64,000 nt of DNA, from positions 420,370 to 484,369 of the forward strand of contig NZ_AVBI01000012.1 in the NCBI RefSeq assembly GCF_000498475.1, given 5' to 3'. Origin of the DNA: Flavobacterium cauense R2A-7 (GTDB taxonomy: Bacteria > Bacteroidota > Bacteroidia > Flavobacteriales > Flavobacteriaceae). Position 1 is the stretch's first letter; every line of letters begins with the position of its first letter. The notes below the pieces were generated by a model, which saw only the letters and a list, made by a program, of their open reading frames with translations, did no database searches and was not told where the DNA came from. Shown in pieces: positions 28,329 to 37,845 of the stretch. A program made the position numbers and the translations under genes.

Positions 28329-28931
28329 CTACCTGTTCAGATAAATCCAGCCTGTTTTTATCTGACCGTCTTCGAAATCTACCCGGTAAAAATAAGTTGC
28401 ACTGGGCAAGATGTTATTATTGGCATCCTGTCCGTGCCATTCTTTTTTATACGACTCGCCTTCAAAAAGCATCACTCCGTAACGGTTGAAAATTTTGACC
28501 GATTTAACCGGACAAATTAATGACAGATCGAAATCATCATTTAAACCGTCTCCGTTTGGCGAAATCCCTTTTGGAATCTCTATCTCGCATTGTCTGTCGC
28601 AAGGCTCAATTCTTGCCAAATAATTTGAACCGGTTACGACTTTAGTATTGGGTTTTAAAACGATAACATTTCCCGCTTTCATTGTAATATTGTAATTTAC
28701 GGGAACTCTATAATTATTCTGTACCATTATGCGATTGGAAGCCCAATACAGGTAAACAGGATTCACCTCTGGTTGGTCCAACTGGATGTATGCCAAACAA
28801 TTATTGAATTTATAGCTCAACGGAATCGTATCGGATTCGGAAACAAGTCTGGTTTCGCGAGGAAACGACACAGAAGCAGCAACACTGTTACAGAGTAAAA
28901 GAAACAGCAAAAAAAGGAAACTATTCTTCAT
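28329..28931 (-). CDS. Small secreted protein with type B T9SS sorting domain
   Basis: The 200-residue protein begins with a signal peptide (MKNSFLFLLFLLLCNSVAAS), continues with about 100 residues of unknown beta-rich sequence and ends in the gliding-motility-associated CHU_C domain (PKGISPNGDGLNDDFDL, IFNRYGVMLFEG, YFYRVDFEDGQIKTGWIYLNR). It is therefore a likely T9SS cargo, anchored or released at the surface. The cargo part is unusually short, barely longer than the sorting domain. Its start overlaps the end of the repeat protein gene upstream by 11 nt. Confidence 0.9.
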   Translation of the reverse strand: MKNSFLFLLFLLLCNSVAASVSFPRETRLVSESDTIPLSYKFNNCLAYIQLDQPEVNPVYLYWASNRIMVQNNYRVPVNYNITMKAGNVIVLKPNTKVVTGSNYLARIEPCDRQCEIEIPKGISPNGDGLNDDFDLSLICPVKSVKIFNRYGVMLFEGESYKKEWHGQDANNNILPSATYFYRVDFEDGQIKTGWIYLNR

Positions 28932-30444
28932 TTTTTGATTTTACCAATGTTTCAATTTGTTTTTGCTGCGCGTCCACTTTTTTATTCAAATCGATAATGT
29001 ACAAAGTCAGTTCTTCCACTTTCTGCAAAAGGAGTTTGTTCATTTCACCAAGCTCTATACCGTTGTCTTTCACTTCTTTGGCACTTGGAATATCTTTCAA
29101 ATGTCCTTTGTCGTTGATGTGTTTTTCAACGTCTTTCAATGTAGGCAACTTGTAATCTTTTTTAAATACATAATCCGCCCAATCCGACGTTAAAGCCACC
29201 CGAACTTCTTCGGTCAGCAAACCGCCTTTAACATACAGGTTGTAAAAACTCACGTCTTCCGTTCCCACAAGAGTTGGAAAAGTACTCACTCCGATTCCGA
29301 CTTTACCATTGGTATAAATATTGTCATTTATGGACATTGCCAAAGTTCCGTCCGGTTTTAACCAATCGGCATCTGAAGCTCCGGCTAAGGAAGTCGGATC
29401 GTATTCCGAAACATTTCCATTGGCATCCGTTCCTAAAATATAATTTGGATTGGTGGCATTTACAAGATTTTCGAAACGCAAAGACCCATTGGAATGCAGA
29501 TTTGCAGTTGGATTCTGAACGTTAATCCCGACCATTCCGTTGGTGTAAATATTGTCGTTTATCGAATTCGGAATGGATCCGTCGGGTTTTAACCAGTCGG
29601 CATCAGAAGTTCCGGTTAAGGAAGTCGGATCGTATTCAAACATATTCCCGTTAGCATCCGTTCCCAAAAGAAAATTCGGATTCGTTGCATTGGCAAGATT
29701 TTCGAATCGGGCCGTTCCGTTCAGGTGGAAATTTGCCGTTGGGTTTTGAGCGTTGATACCCACCCTTCCGTTGGTATAAATATCATCGTTTATGGACATC
29801 GCAACCGTGCCATTCGGTTTTAACCAATCAGCATCAGCCGTGCCTGAAAACAGCGAAGTATTGTATTGAAACACATTTCCTATCGCATCGGTTCCCAGAA
29901 TAAAACTCGGATTCGGACTGGCGGGAGTGCCAAGATTTTCAAACCTTACGGAACCATTGTTGTGCAAACGTGCGGTCGGCGCTATCGTTCCGATACCCAC
30001 ATTTCCGTTCGGAATCATGGTCATGATTCTCAAGGAATTGTTGCGCCATTGAAACAAAGGGCGGTTTACTATATTCAAAGCCGTTCCGGCATTACCCCAA
30101 GGAAAATCGCCTGTTCCCGGCGCGTTAAATTGCGGCGAATTATTGATGGATGTCGCAAACAACATTATCGGCGCAGTACCATTATCTAGCGTTCCCGGAA
30201 TGGAAGATTTGATACTGAAAACCTGTCTGTTATCGGTATCCCGGTACGACCATAGCGTTGGTGCAAACTGTCCGTCAAAATCAGTATCGTTGGTTATTTC
30301 AACCCTATCATTTCCAGCACCCGAAACCGTAAAACTGGCTAACCTTTCAGCCCTACCCGCACCGGCGGAACTGGCATTGAAAGGAAAAGGAACCTGGGAA
30401 TAAGCAGACACGGAAAACAGCGTAATTAAGAAGAAATATCGCAT
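28921..30444 (-). CDS. Secreted 77-residue-repeat (tail-fibre/S74-like) protein
   Basis: I place the start at the Met that begins a proper signal peptide (MRYFFLITLFSVSAYSQ) and not at the ATG 18 codons earlier (30498). The mature protein has a beta-rich N-terminus and three tandem copies of a 77-residue unit (DADWLKPDGxx, SINDNIYTNG, VGINxQNPTANxHxNG, LGTDANGN), period 231 nt, at about nt 29280-29990. The C-terminus is a conserved DYKLPTLKDVEKHI region and a coiled coil (NKLLLQKVEELTLYIIDLNK). Such proteins resemble phage fibre chaperone regions but are common and uncharacterised in Bacteroidota. It overlaps the T9SS type B gene, so the two probably act together. Confidence 0.83.
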   Translation of the reverse strand: MRYFFLITLFSVSAYSQVPFPFNASSAGAGRAERLASFTVSGAGNDRVEITNDTDFDGQFAPTLWSYRDTDNRQVFSIKSSIPGTLDNGTAPIMLFATSINNSPQFNAPGTGDFPWGNAGTALNIVNRPLFQWRNNSLRIMTMIPNGNVGIGTIAPTARLHNNGSVRFENLGTPASPNPSFILGTDAIGNVFQYNTSLFSGTADADWLKPNGTVAMSINDDIYTNGRVGINAQNPTANFHLNGTARFENLANATNPNFLLGTDANGNMFEYDPTSLTGTSDADWLKPDGSIPNSINDNIYTNGMVGINVQNPTANLHSNGSLRFENLVNATNPNYILGTDANGNVSEYDPTSLAGASDADWLKPDGTLAMSINDNIYTNGKVGIGVSTFPTLVGTEDVSFYNLYVKGGLLTEEVRVALTSDWADYVFKKDYKLPTLKDVEKHINDKGHLKDIPSAKEVKDNGIELGEMNKLLLQKVEELTLYIIDLNKKVDAQQKQIETLVKSKNEE

Positions 30445-30597
30445 TATATTTTTTTTTTGCAATAATACGACATTAAACTCAAAAGACCGCTTTTTCATGC
30501 TTTACAACGATTGTAAAATCCATTTCAAAAAGTACTTTCAGATCACTTTACTCCTAAAAACAAGGAAGTTATCATCTGCACCCCAACATTAATACAA

Positions 30598-30630
30598 TTG
30601 TTAAAAGTCATGATTAAATCCTTAAATTTG
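30598..30630 (+). promoter_or_regulatory. Promoter of the GT2 gene
   Basis: TTG at 30598-30600, 22 nt spacer and TAAATTTG at 30623-30630 match the Bacteroidota consensus. The ATG follows 20 nt later. Confidence 0.6.
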
Positions 30631-30650
30631 CAGACAATCCTTCAATTGAA

Positions 30651-31502
30651 ATGCGTTATTACATTATAATTCCCGCCCACAACGAAGCTGCTTTTATTGG
30701 CGTAACGTTACAATCGTTGATTTCCCAAACGGTTTTACCCGCCAAAGTGGTAGTGGTGAATGACAATTCTACGGATCAAACAGCCACCATTGTTACTGAT
30801 TTCGCCGAAAAACACCCATGGATTTCCTTGGTAAACAAAAACTCGGAGGCGATTCATTTGCCGGGAAGCAAAGTGATTCAGGCCTTTCAGAAAGGATTGG
30901 AAACGATAGATGAAAACTACGATATCCTTGTAAAAGCCGATGCTGATTTGATTTTTCCGAAGAATTACTTTGAAACGATTGTCAAACATTTTAAAAGTGA
31001 TGAACGAATCGGAATGGCTGGTGGTTTTGCTTACATTGAGAAAAACAGCGAGTGGATTTTAGAAAATCTAACCGATAAAGATCACATCCGAGGTGCTTTC
31101 AAAGCCTACCGAAAAGCTTGCTTTGAACAAATTGGCGGACTTCAACCCGCTATGGGTTGGGACACGGTGGACGAATTGTTGTGCAAATTCTACGATTGGA
31201 AAGTCGTAACCGATGCACATTTGCAAGTAAAACACTTAAAACCTACCGGAGCGAATTACAACAAAGCGTCCCGTTACAAACAGGGGGAAGCGTTTTACAG
31301 GTTGGGTTATGGTTTTATCATCACGGCAATCGCTTCCTTAAAACTGGCGATGCGCAAAGGAAAACCGCTTTTGTTTTTGGATTACCTGAAAGGATTCTGG
31401 AAAGCGAAATCGGAGCATCAACCGCTTTTGGTTACCCAAGAACAGGCGAAGTTTATCCGAAACTACCGTTGGAAAAAGATGAAAGAAAAATTGTTTAAAT
31501 AA
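30651..31502 (+). CDS. Family 2 glycosyltransferase
   Basis: The 283-residue GT-A enzyme opens with YYIIPAHNEAAFIGVTLQSL and VVNDNSTDQT; the metal-binding DxD is KADADLIF, and GGLQPAMGWDTVDELL is the catalytic region. It is likely cytosolic and works on a cell-envelope glycan or lipid acceptor. It is the only gene between its promoter and the structured element at 31530. No transmembrane segments are visible. Confidence 0.9.
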   Translation: MRYYIIIPAHNEAAFIGVTLQSLISQTVLPAKVVVVNDNSTDQTATIVTDFAEKHPWISLVNKNSEAIHLPGSKVIQAFQKGLETIDENYDILVKADADLIFPKNYFETIVKHFKSDERIGMAGGFAYIEKNSEWILENLTDKDHIRGAFKAYRKACFEQIGGLQPAMGWDTVDELLCKFYDWKVVTDAHLQVKHLKPTGANYNKASRYKQGEAFYRLGYGFIITAIASLKLAMRKGKPLLFLDYLKGFWKAKSEHQPLLVTQEQAKFIRNYRWKKMKEKLFK

Positions 31503-31529
31503 CAACATTTGTTATTACACGAAAAGTTG

Positions 31530-31623
31530 CGTGAGGGATAGGAGCGGCATCCTTTTTCGGTGGCTGAGGCTCTCGAAGCTACCGAAAAAGATACAGCGGA
31601 TAGCCCGACCTGAAAGGACACGC
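31530..31623 (+). ncRNA. Structured intergenic element, copy A (Flavo-1-like candidate)
   Basis: The outer stem GCGTG (31530-31534) pairs with CACGC (31619-31623). A GGG / CCC stem flanks the conserved blocks ATAGGAGCGGCATCC and GATACAGCGGATAGC, and the central hairpin CTTTTTCGGTGGCT pairs with AGCTACCGAAAAAG (13 of 14 positions, the other G-T). Copy B at 55708-55805 keeps the blocks but changes both inner stems with compensation. It resembles the Flavo-1 RNA class as I remember it; not verified. Confidence 0.65.
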
Positions 31624-31717
31624 CCTTCTTTCGACACACTCAAGAGAACAAAAACTCTAACCTGATACCCCAAAACTCGTAACTTCTTACTATTTTAGCC
31701 ATTATTTTCAGTATACT

Positions 31718-32461
31718 ATGATTCGATATTTATCCCAGATAGGAAAATACTTTTTGATGTTGAAAGAAGTCTTCAACAAACCCACCAAATGGTCGATGAT
31801 GAAACAGCTCATCATGAAGGAAATCGACGATTTGGTCATTGGTTCCTTAGGAATTGTGGCTTTCATTTCCTTCTTCGTGGGCGGGGTTGTGGCGATTCAG
31901 ACGGCGTTAAACCTAACCAACCCGTTAATTCCTAAATATTTGATTGGTTTTGCTACCCGTCAATCGGTGATTCTTGAGTTTGCCCCTACTTTTATTTCCA
32001 TTATCATGGCCGGAAAAGTGGGATCATTTATCACTTCAAGTATTGGAACCATGCGGGTTACGGAGCAAATCGACGCATTGGAGGTAATGGGGGTAAACTC
32101 GTTGAACTATTTGGTGTTTCCAAAAATTGTGGCGATGATGTTGTATCCTTTCGTAATTGGTCTTAGCATGTTTTTAGGGATTTTAGGCGGATGGATTGCC
32201 GGAGTTTACGGAGGATTTGCCACCAGTACCGAATTTCAAACCGGATTACAAGTGGAATTCATTCCGTTTCATATTACGTATGCTTTTATCAAAACCGTGT
32301 GTTTTGCCTTTTTATTGGCCACGATTCCTTCTTTTCACGGCTATTTTATGAAAGGCGGTGCGTTGGAAGTAGGAAAAGCAAGTACAACTTCGTTCGTTTG
32401 GACATCGGTAGCGATTATTTTGGTGAATTATATTTTAACACAATTACTGTTAAGCAAATAA
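31718..32461 (+). CDS. mlaE: MlaE-family lipid ABC transporter permease
   Basis: The 247-residue inner-membrane permease has the MlaE fold: an N-terminal amphipathic helix, then about five or six hydrophobic segments (DDLVIGSLGIVAFISFFVGG; APTFISIIMAGKVGSFI; TEQIDALEVMGVNSLNYLV). The last motif, EQIDALEVMG, is diagnostic of the family. It forms an inner-membrane phospholipid transporter with the next gene, mlaF, one base after its stop. MlaD and other subunits are not in the window. Confidence 0.93.
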   Translation: MIRYLSQIGKYFLMLKEVFNKPTKWSMMKQLIMKEIDDLVIGSLGIVAFISFFVGGVVAIQTALNLTNPLIPKYLIGFATRQSVILEFAPTFISIIMAGKVGSFITSSIGTMRVTEQIDALEVMGVNSLNYLVFPKIVAMMLYPFVIGLSMFLGILGGWIAGVYGGFATSTEFQTGLQVEFIPFHITYAFIKTVCFAFLLATIPSFHGYFMKGGALEVGKASTTSFVWTSVAIILVNYILTQLLLSK

Positions 32462-32462
32462 G

Positions 32463-33233
32463 ATGATTGAGGTAAAAAATGTAGAAAAATCCTTTGGAGA
32501 ACAGAAAGTTTTAAAAGGAATTACGACCACTTTTGAAACCGGAAAAACCAACCTGATTATCGGTCAGAGTGGCTCCGGAAAGACGGTTTTGCTTAAAAGT
32601 TTACTCGGAATACACAGTGTTGACGCAGGAACTATTTCTTTCGACGGCCGTGTTTACTCTGAAATGAGTGCCGATGACAAACGCACCCTTCGTACGGAAA
32701 TCGGAATGGTATTCCAGGGAAGTGCGCTGTTTGATTCGATGACGGTGGAAGAAAACATTGGCTTTCCATTAAAAATGTTCAGTGATAAATCGACCAGAGA
32801 AATTAAGGAGCGTGTTGATTTTGTAATCGACCGAGTGAAACTGATTAATGCGCACACCAAAAAACCCTCTGAAATTTCCGGAGGAATGCAGAAACGCGTG
32901 GCCATTGCGCGCGCGATTGTAAACAATCCGAAATATTTATTTTGTGATGAACCCAATTCCGGTCTGGATCCGAAAACGGCCGTGGTAATCGACAATCTGA
33001 TTCAGGAAATCACACAGGAATACAACATTACAACCGTAGTTAACACCCACGACATGAACTCGGTAATGGAAATTGGAGAGAAAATCATTTTCCTGAAAGA
33101 AGGAGTATTGGCGTGGGAAGGCACTAAAAAAGAAATCTTCAAAACCGATAACGAAGCGATTGTGGACTTTGTATATTCTTCAGAATTATTCAAAAAAGTA
33201 CGAAAAGCGCAGAACAGAGCGGATAAATTATAA
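32463..33233 (+). CDS. mlaF: MlaF-family lipid ABC transporter ATPase
   Basis: The 256-residue ABC ATPase shows Walker A GQSGSGKT, Q-loop region GMVFQGSALFDSM, signature SGGMQKRVAIARAI and Walker B YLFCDEPNSGLDP. The SGGMQKR form of the signature is characteristic of the Mla and Ttg2A group. It energises the MlaE permease encoded immediately upstream. A strong bidirectional terminator follows. Confidence 0.94.
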   Translation: MIEVKNVEKSFGEQKVLKGITTTFETGKTNLIIGQSGSGKTVLLKSLLGIHSVDAGTISFDGRVYSEMSADDKRTLRTEIGMVFQGSALFDSMTVEENIGFPLKMFSDKSTREIKERVDFVIDRVKLINAHTKKPSEISGGMQKRVAIARAIVNNPKYLFCDEPNSGLDPKTAVVIDNLIQEITQEYNITTVVNTHDMNSVMEIGEKIIFLKEGVLAWEGTKKEIFKTDNEAIVDFVYSSELFKKVRKAQNRADKL

Positions 33234-33268
33234 AAAAAACGGAGTCCAAAGTGACTCCGTTTTTTTTA
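33233..33268. terminator. Bidirectional terminator between mlaF and the type B T9SS gene
   Basis: A perfect stem of about 13 bp, AAAAAACGGAGTC / GACTCCGTTTTTT around CAAAGT, separates the two convergent genes and serves both strands. Confidence 0.92.
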
Positions 33269-33272
33269 TAGT

Positions 33273-36200
33273 CTAATAATTCAGATACACCCAACCGGTT
33301 TTCACATCGCCAGAGTCGAATTTCACGACATAATAATAAGTGGCAGCGGGAAGCAGATTCCCATTATAATCTTTACCGGTCCAATCGTCTACATAATTCT
33401 CTTTTTCAAAAACATTTACGCCATACCTGTTGAAAATTTTCACATTGGTGATTCCGCTTAAACAAGACAAATCAAAAGTATCGTTCAGGCCGTCATTATT
33501 TGGAGAAACGCCTTTCGGAATACCACAATTGGTACAGGCAAGAGGAAAAATATTGGTAACGGAACAACCGTTGGCAGTAGTTACGGTTAACGTGTACAAT
33601 CCGGTTACGGTTCCGGTTACATTAATAGGGTTTGCATTCTGAACGGTTCCGTCCGGATAAGTCCATGTATAAGTCAACGAATTTGAATTCAAATCCAACA
33701 CAGTGGCAGTCAGATAAGTCAAATTGTTCTGACAGTTATCTTTCACGGAAAAATAAGGCAATTTATCTACCACAACCTCAACACTATCAGTTTCGGACAC
33801 ACATCCATTTTGAGTTACTGCAACGGTATAGGTACCTTGAGCAGAAACTGTGACATTATCCAATACCGGATTTTGATTGTCTGAACTGAATCCGTTTGGT
33901 CCGGTCCATTGATAAGTAACTCCCGGAATATCGGAAGCAGAAAGATGAAGGGAATCCCCCTCACAAAGCGCATTATCACCAGTAGCAATAGGAGTTTGAG
34001 GAATAGGATTGACTCCAATCTGTACAATCGCTTCAGCAGTATTACCACACAAACCGTTAACACTGTATTTAAACGTATAAACTCCCGAAACAATTCCTGA
34101 AGCATTCCACAAATGATTGATCAGCATACCACTCGAAGAGGTTTCTTCCCATGTCCCGATAGTATCGTAGGTTCCGCTTAAAAAACCGAAGAGGTTAATT
34201 GTTCCCTGAGCCCCACAAAGATTCACGTTGTTTCCAGTACCTGCTCTTGGCGTATTGAGCTGGTTTGAAACTGTAAAATCCAACACCGTATTCAAACACG
34301 AATTGGGGTTTCCCGGATTTGTTATTCGTACATGATACACTCCAGCATCTGATGCCATATTAAAATTGGGCAATGACAAAACATTGGTTGTACTAAGAAT
34401 TGCTGTGGTAATATTATCTTTCCACCATTCATAATTTAAAAAGGAAAAATACGGAACAATTAAATTTCCGGTCTGACCTTCGCACAGATTGTCTGTCCTA
34501 ATTGAAAAACTAACCGGTGAACTGATATCATAAATCCGATTTAAAATATTTCCGCAGGCATCTTCAATCTGAAAATTGTAAACTCCAGGCTGCAAGCCCA
34601 TAAAGACAGACGAATTAGCATTATTCACTATAAAAGGCTGCCCGTTTCGAGTGGTAATCCTATATTGCAACGGCTCGGCACCAATAGCATCAACAATAAC
34701 GTCAAACAGATTATTGGAACACGAGTAACTGTATAAATTCCTTATTTTAGGCCCCGAGGAATACTCAAATTCACGAAGAACATTTTGACATTCCACATTT
34801 GGGTTTTCTCCATTACCAAAGACAGAAAAGGTATTTACTACTCGGAATCTACCCATGAAATTCAAATTAACATTATTTGTATGATTGCTTAACAACATGG
34901 CATTTAAAGGAGAGAACATTGTTCCGCTCGAATATCCAGTTTGCGGATGCCCCCAAGTGTTATTTACCGGATCATACCTCTGAAGCCAAAGATTACTTGA
35001 AAATGAATTTGAATCAAAATTTAAAAAAACATCAAAAGAACTGCAATGCTGCGTAACTGTAACCACATTGGAATAAACCTGATATCCTGTAATGGTAACA
35101 GTATCCGTACGTGAATGATTACAGGTGTCTGTTGAACTGAAAGTATAGGTTCCTGCTGGCAGTGAGTTCATTGAAAAAAAATGTGTATCGAATTTAATAT
35201 TCTGGCTCACATCATAAGGCAACGCATGAGAAAATCCGGATGGTGCGGCAGTTATCCTGACACTTTGATACATTTCATTAGTGCTCATCAGTACTGACCC
35301 TTCCCCTATTTCACAACCTGGAAGAAAAAATTTATTTAAGGCAGAACCCGTAAACGGATTTGTAATTAAAGTCCTGGTTGCTGTTCTTCCGCATTCATCC
35401 GTAATTTTAACCACATAGGTTCCTTGTGGGTAAGGTACCGACAAGTTATAATATTCTGCACGGCCTGAAAAAGGACCTGGATGTAAAGGATTAAAAACCA
35501 AAGGATTAAAACCAACGGGGGCCGATAAAAACTCAACTGTAAAAGCTACATTTACTCCGGTTTGTACAAGTATCTTTCGAACGCAGGCATCATCAATTTC
35601 AAAAACTGCAAAATCCAGAGGAATCTCCTGAGTTGTATAATTATTAATTATTGATCTACCGCAGGCATCCGTAACCTGAATCGAATAAGTACCATCCGGA
35701 TAAGGTGTGGTCAAGTTAAAATATTCCTGGCCTTCATTAAACGGTCCGGGATGGGCACTGTTATAGGCTGTTGGATTAAATCCGGCCGGAGCCGATAAAA
35801 AGTTTACTGTGAACGGAGCAACAAAATTTGCAGGACTTACCACAATTTTTTTTACGCAAGACTCCATCGTTTCCGACACCGCTAATGCCAAATGAATCTC
35901 GATTTCATTATTATTTTGTTGGTAAACGTTCCCGCATGCATCTGTAATTTTCAAATCGTACGTATACAGCTGATCATAAAAAAAAGGAATCTGCATCAGT
36001 AATGATTCCGAAAGTAAATTTCCGATGGAATAATTTTGTGTTACAACAACTGAAGGACCTGTCGGCGGGTGAACTGTACATTCAACAGTAAGCGGATATG
36101 CAATTATATTTTGAAAATCAGTAGTACCGCTAAGAATTTCAATTCCGACTTGAATGGTACTACAGGTAAAACCATCTTCAGAAAGCCTGCCAATTATAAC

Positions 36201-36773
36201 ATTTGGCCGCGAGGGCTGTGATATAGTAATATCTTTTACAATTCCATCCCCACATGAATCAAAAACACGCACCTGATACGTTCCAATGGTCAATCCGGTA
36301 AAAACAGTTGAAGTTTGCAAAGGCCTAATCATAGGACCAGAAATAATTTCATATCCAACAGGTGTTCCCTGGGTTAGATTTACAAAAATCTTACCATCGT
36401 TTCCGCACAATACATCTTGTCGGGTAAGACTGTATTGAATCGGAGAAATCTGATTTAAAATTAATGCATCTTGTTGTTGGGAGTTTGACAAAGCTCCTAA
36501 AGATTGTGTTGCTACCACCCTGTAATTCCCGGCAACAAGACCCGTAAAACTATTGGCACTGGTTATGCTAATTGGAGTAATTACATCCGGTAGCCGGTAT
36601 ATCGTATAAACAATGGTTGCGCCCGGTGTGCTATTGGAAACTGTAAAAGTAAGCGTCCCATTACCGCTACAGGTTTCGTTTGTTGCAACAACCTGTAGTG
36701 AAAAATTTGCCAATTGTCCAAACGAAACAGTTGAAAACAAGAGAAACAAAAACGATATAAGGGCTTTGTGCAT
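33273..36773 (-). CDS. Large secreted protein with type B T9SS sorting domain
   Basis: The 1166-residue protein has a signal peptide (MHKALISFLFLLFSTVSFGQ), a series of Ig/PKD-like and SprB-like modules of about 60-100 residues (recurring DACGR or DECGR endings), and a C-terminal CHU_C domain (PKGVSPNNDGLNDTFDLS to KTGWVYLNY). It should be exported by the T9SS and exposed on the surface, as adhesin-like gliding-associated proteins are. Two modules at about residues 310-480 are nearly the same (LSAPAGFNP versus LSAPVGFNP), indicating recent duplication. It lies 5 nt from manC on the same strand. Confidence 0.92.
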   Translation of the reverse strand: MHKALISFLFLLFSTVSFGQLANFSLQVVATNETCSGNGTLTFTVSNSTPGATIVYTIYRLPDVITPISITSANSFTGLVAGNYRVVATQSLGALSNSQQQDALILNQISPIQYSLTRQDVLCGNDGKIFVNLTQGTPVGYEIISGPMIRPLQTSTVFTGLTIGTYQVRVFDSCGDGIVKDITISQPSRPNVIIGRLSEDGFTCSTIQVGIEILSGTTDFQNIIAYPLTVECTVHPPTGPSVVVTQNYSIGNLLSESLLMQIPFFYDQLYTYDLKITDACGNVYQQNNNEIEIHLALAVSETMESCVKKIVVSPANFVAPFTVNFLSAPAGFNPTAYNSAHPGPFNEGQEYFNLTTPYPDGTYSIQVTDACGRSIINNYTTQEIPLDFAVFEIDDACVRKILVQTGVNVAFTVEFLSAPVGFNPLVFNPLHPGPFSGRAEYYNLSVPYPQGTYVVKITDECGRTATRTLITNPFTGSALNKFFLPGCEIGEGSVLMSTNEMYQSVRITAAPSGFSHALPYDVSQNIKFDTHFFSMNSLPAGTYTFSSTDTCNHSRTDTVTITGYQVYSNVVTVTQHCSSFDVFLNFDSNSFSSNLWLQRYDPVNNTWGHPQTGYSSGTMFSPLNAMLLSNHTNNVNLNFMGRFRVVNTFSVFGNGENPNVECQNVLREFEYSSGPKIRNLYSYSCSNNLFDVIVDAIGAEPLQYRITTRNGQPFIVNNANSSVFMGLQPGVYNFQIEDACGNILNRIYDISSPVSFSIRTDNLCEGQTGNLIVPYFSFLNYEWWKDNITTAILSTTNVLSLPNFNMASDAGVYHVRITNPGNPNSCLNTVLDFTVSNQLNTPRAGTGNNVNLCGAQGTINLFGFLSGTYDTIGTWEETSSSGMLINHLWNASGIVSGVYTFKYSVNGLCGNTAEAIVQIGVNPIPQTPIATGDNALCEGDSLHLSASDIPGVTYQWTGPNGFSSDNQNPVLDNVTVSAQGTYTVAVTQNGCVSETDSVEVVVDKLPYFSVKDNCQNNLTYLTATVLDLNSNSLTYTWTYPDGTVQNANPINVTGTVTGLYTLTVTTANGCSVTNIFPLACTNCGIPKGVSPNNDGLNDTFDLSCLSGITNVKIFNRYGVNVFEKENYVDDWTGKDYNGNLLPAATYYYVVKFDSGDVKTGWVYLNY

Positions 36774-36778
36774 ACAAT

Positions 36779-37843
36779 TTATTTTATTTCATTGGCCATG
36801 GTGGTGATTCGTTTAATATCCTGTTCCTTCCCTTTCGGGTAAATCAGCAGAACATCATTTTTATCAACTATAATAAAATCCTGAAGGCCGTCAATCACAA
36901 CCAATTTCTTACCTTCTGTACGAATTATATTATTAGATGCGTTTTCCAGTATAACGGTTGCGTTTACCACTGCATTATCTTGTTCGTCTTTTGGTAATTT
37001 ATCGTATAACGATCCCCAAGTCCCTAAATCGTTCCAGTCAAAAGTGGCAGGCAACACAAAAACATTCTGTGCTTTTTCCATTACGGCATAATCGATGGAT
37101 ATGTTTTCAGCTTTCGGATAATTCTCTTTTATAAAAAGCGCTTCCTTATCAGTATTGTAGGCTTCATAACCATCCATAAAGTGGGCAAACATGGCCGGCT
37201 GAAAATGTTCAAACGATTTTAATATCGATTTTACGCTCCAAATAAAAATCCCGGCATTCCAAAGGTAGTTACGGCTTTGAATAAATTTTCTAGCCGTAGC
37301 ATAATCGGGTTTTTCACGAAACTGAACTACTTTTTTTATCGGACGGGTATCCAATTTATCGTATTCAATATAACCGTAACCTGTATTGGGAAATGTCGGC
37401 AAAATTCCCAAAGTCATGAGCGTTTCTTCACGTTCACACATATCAAAAGCGCGCTGAAGGTTTGCTACAAACTGTACCTCATCTTCAATCCAGTGGTCGC
37501 TTGGCGCCACCACCATAACGGCGTCGGGGTTTTGCTTTTTGATCTTCAGAGAAGCATACAAAATACACGGAGCAGTGTTTCGCATAGCGGGTTCTAAAAC
37601 AATCTGTTCCTGTTTTACCTGAGGAAGCTGTTGCAATATTAAGTCGTTATAACTTTCATGCGTCAGAATCAGAATATTTTCTTTCGGAATCAATTGCGAC
37701 AAACGACTGAAGGTTTTTTGGATTAAAGTCTCCCCCGTCCCCAACATATCGTGAAACTGTTTGGGAAATTCTGTGGTACTTACTGGCCAGAATCGAGACC
37801 CTACACCTCCGGCCATTAATATTGCGTAATAATTTTTATTCAT
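36779..37843 (-). CDS. manC: Mannose-1-phosphate guanylyltransferase
   Basis: The 354-residue enzyme makes GDP-mannose from GTP and mannose-1-phosphate. It has the N-terminal nucleotidyltransferase motif MAGGVGSRFWPVSTTEFPKQ and FREKPDYATAR; the length shows the monofunctional type without the C-terminal isomerase domain. It lies directly upstream of the T9SS type B gene. GDP-mannose could feed surface glycan or glycoprotein synthesis. It follows a period-8 tandem repeat spacer. Confidence 0.95.
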   Translation of the reverse strand: MNKNYYAILMAGGVGSRFWPVSTTEFPKQFHDMLGTGETLIQKTFSRLSQLIPKENILILTHESYNDLILQQLPQVKQEQIVLEPAMRNTAPCILYASLKIKKQNPDAVMVVAPSDHWIEDEVQFVANLQRAFDMCEREETLMTLGILPTFPNTGYGYIEYDKLDTRPIKKVVQFREKPDYATARKFIQSRNYLWNAGIFIWSVKSILKSFEHFQPAMFAHFMDGYEAYNTDKEALFIKENYPKAENISIDYAVMEKAQNVFVLPATFDWNDLGTWGSLYDKLPKDEQDNAVVNATVILENASNNIIRTEGKKLVVIDGLQDFIIVDKNDVLLIYPKGKEQDIKRITTMANEIK

Positions 37844-37845
37844 TT

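Noticed and set aside
29280..29990. CRISPR-like array
   Set aside because: The 231-nt periodic units are coding (77-residue protein repeats) with no short direct-repeat/spacer pattern and no cas genes.
30445..30498. Upstream ATG for the 77-residue-repeat protein
   Set aside because: It would bury the signal peptide 18 residues inside the protein.
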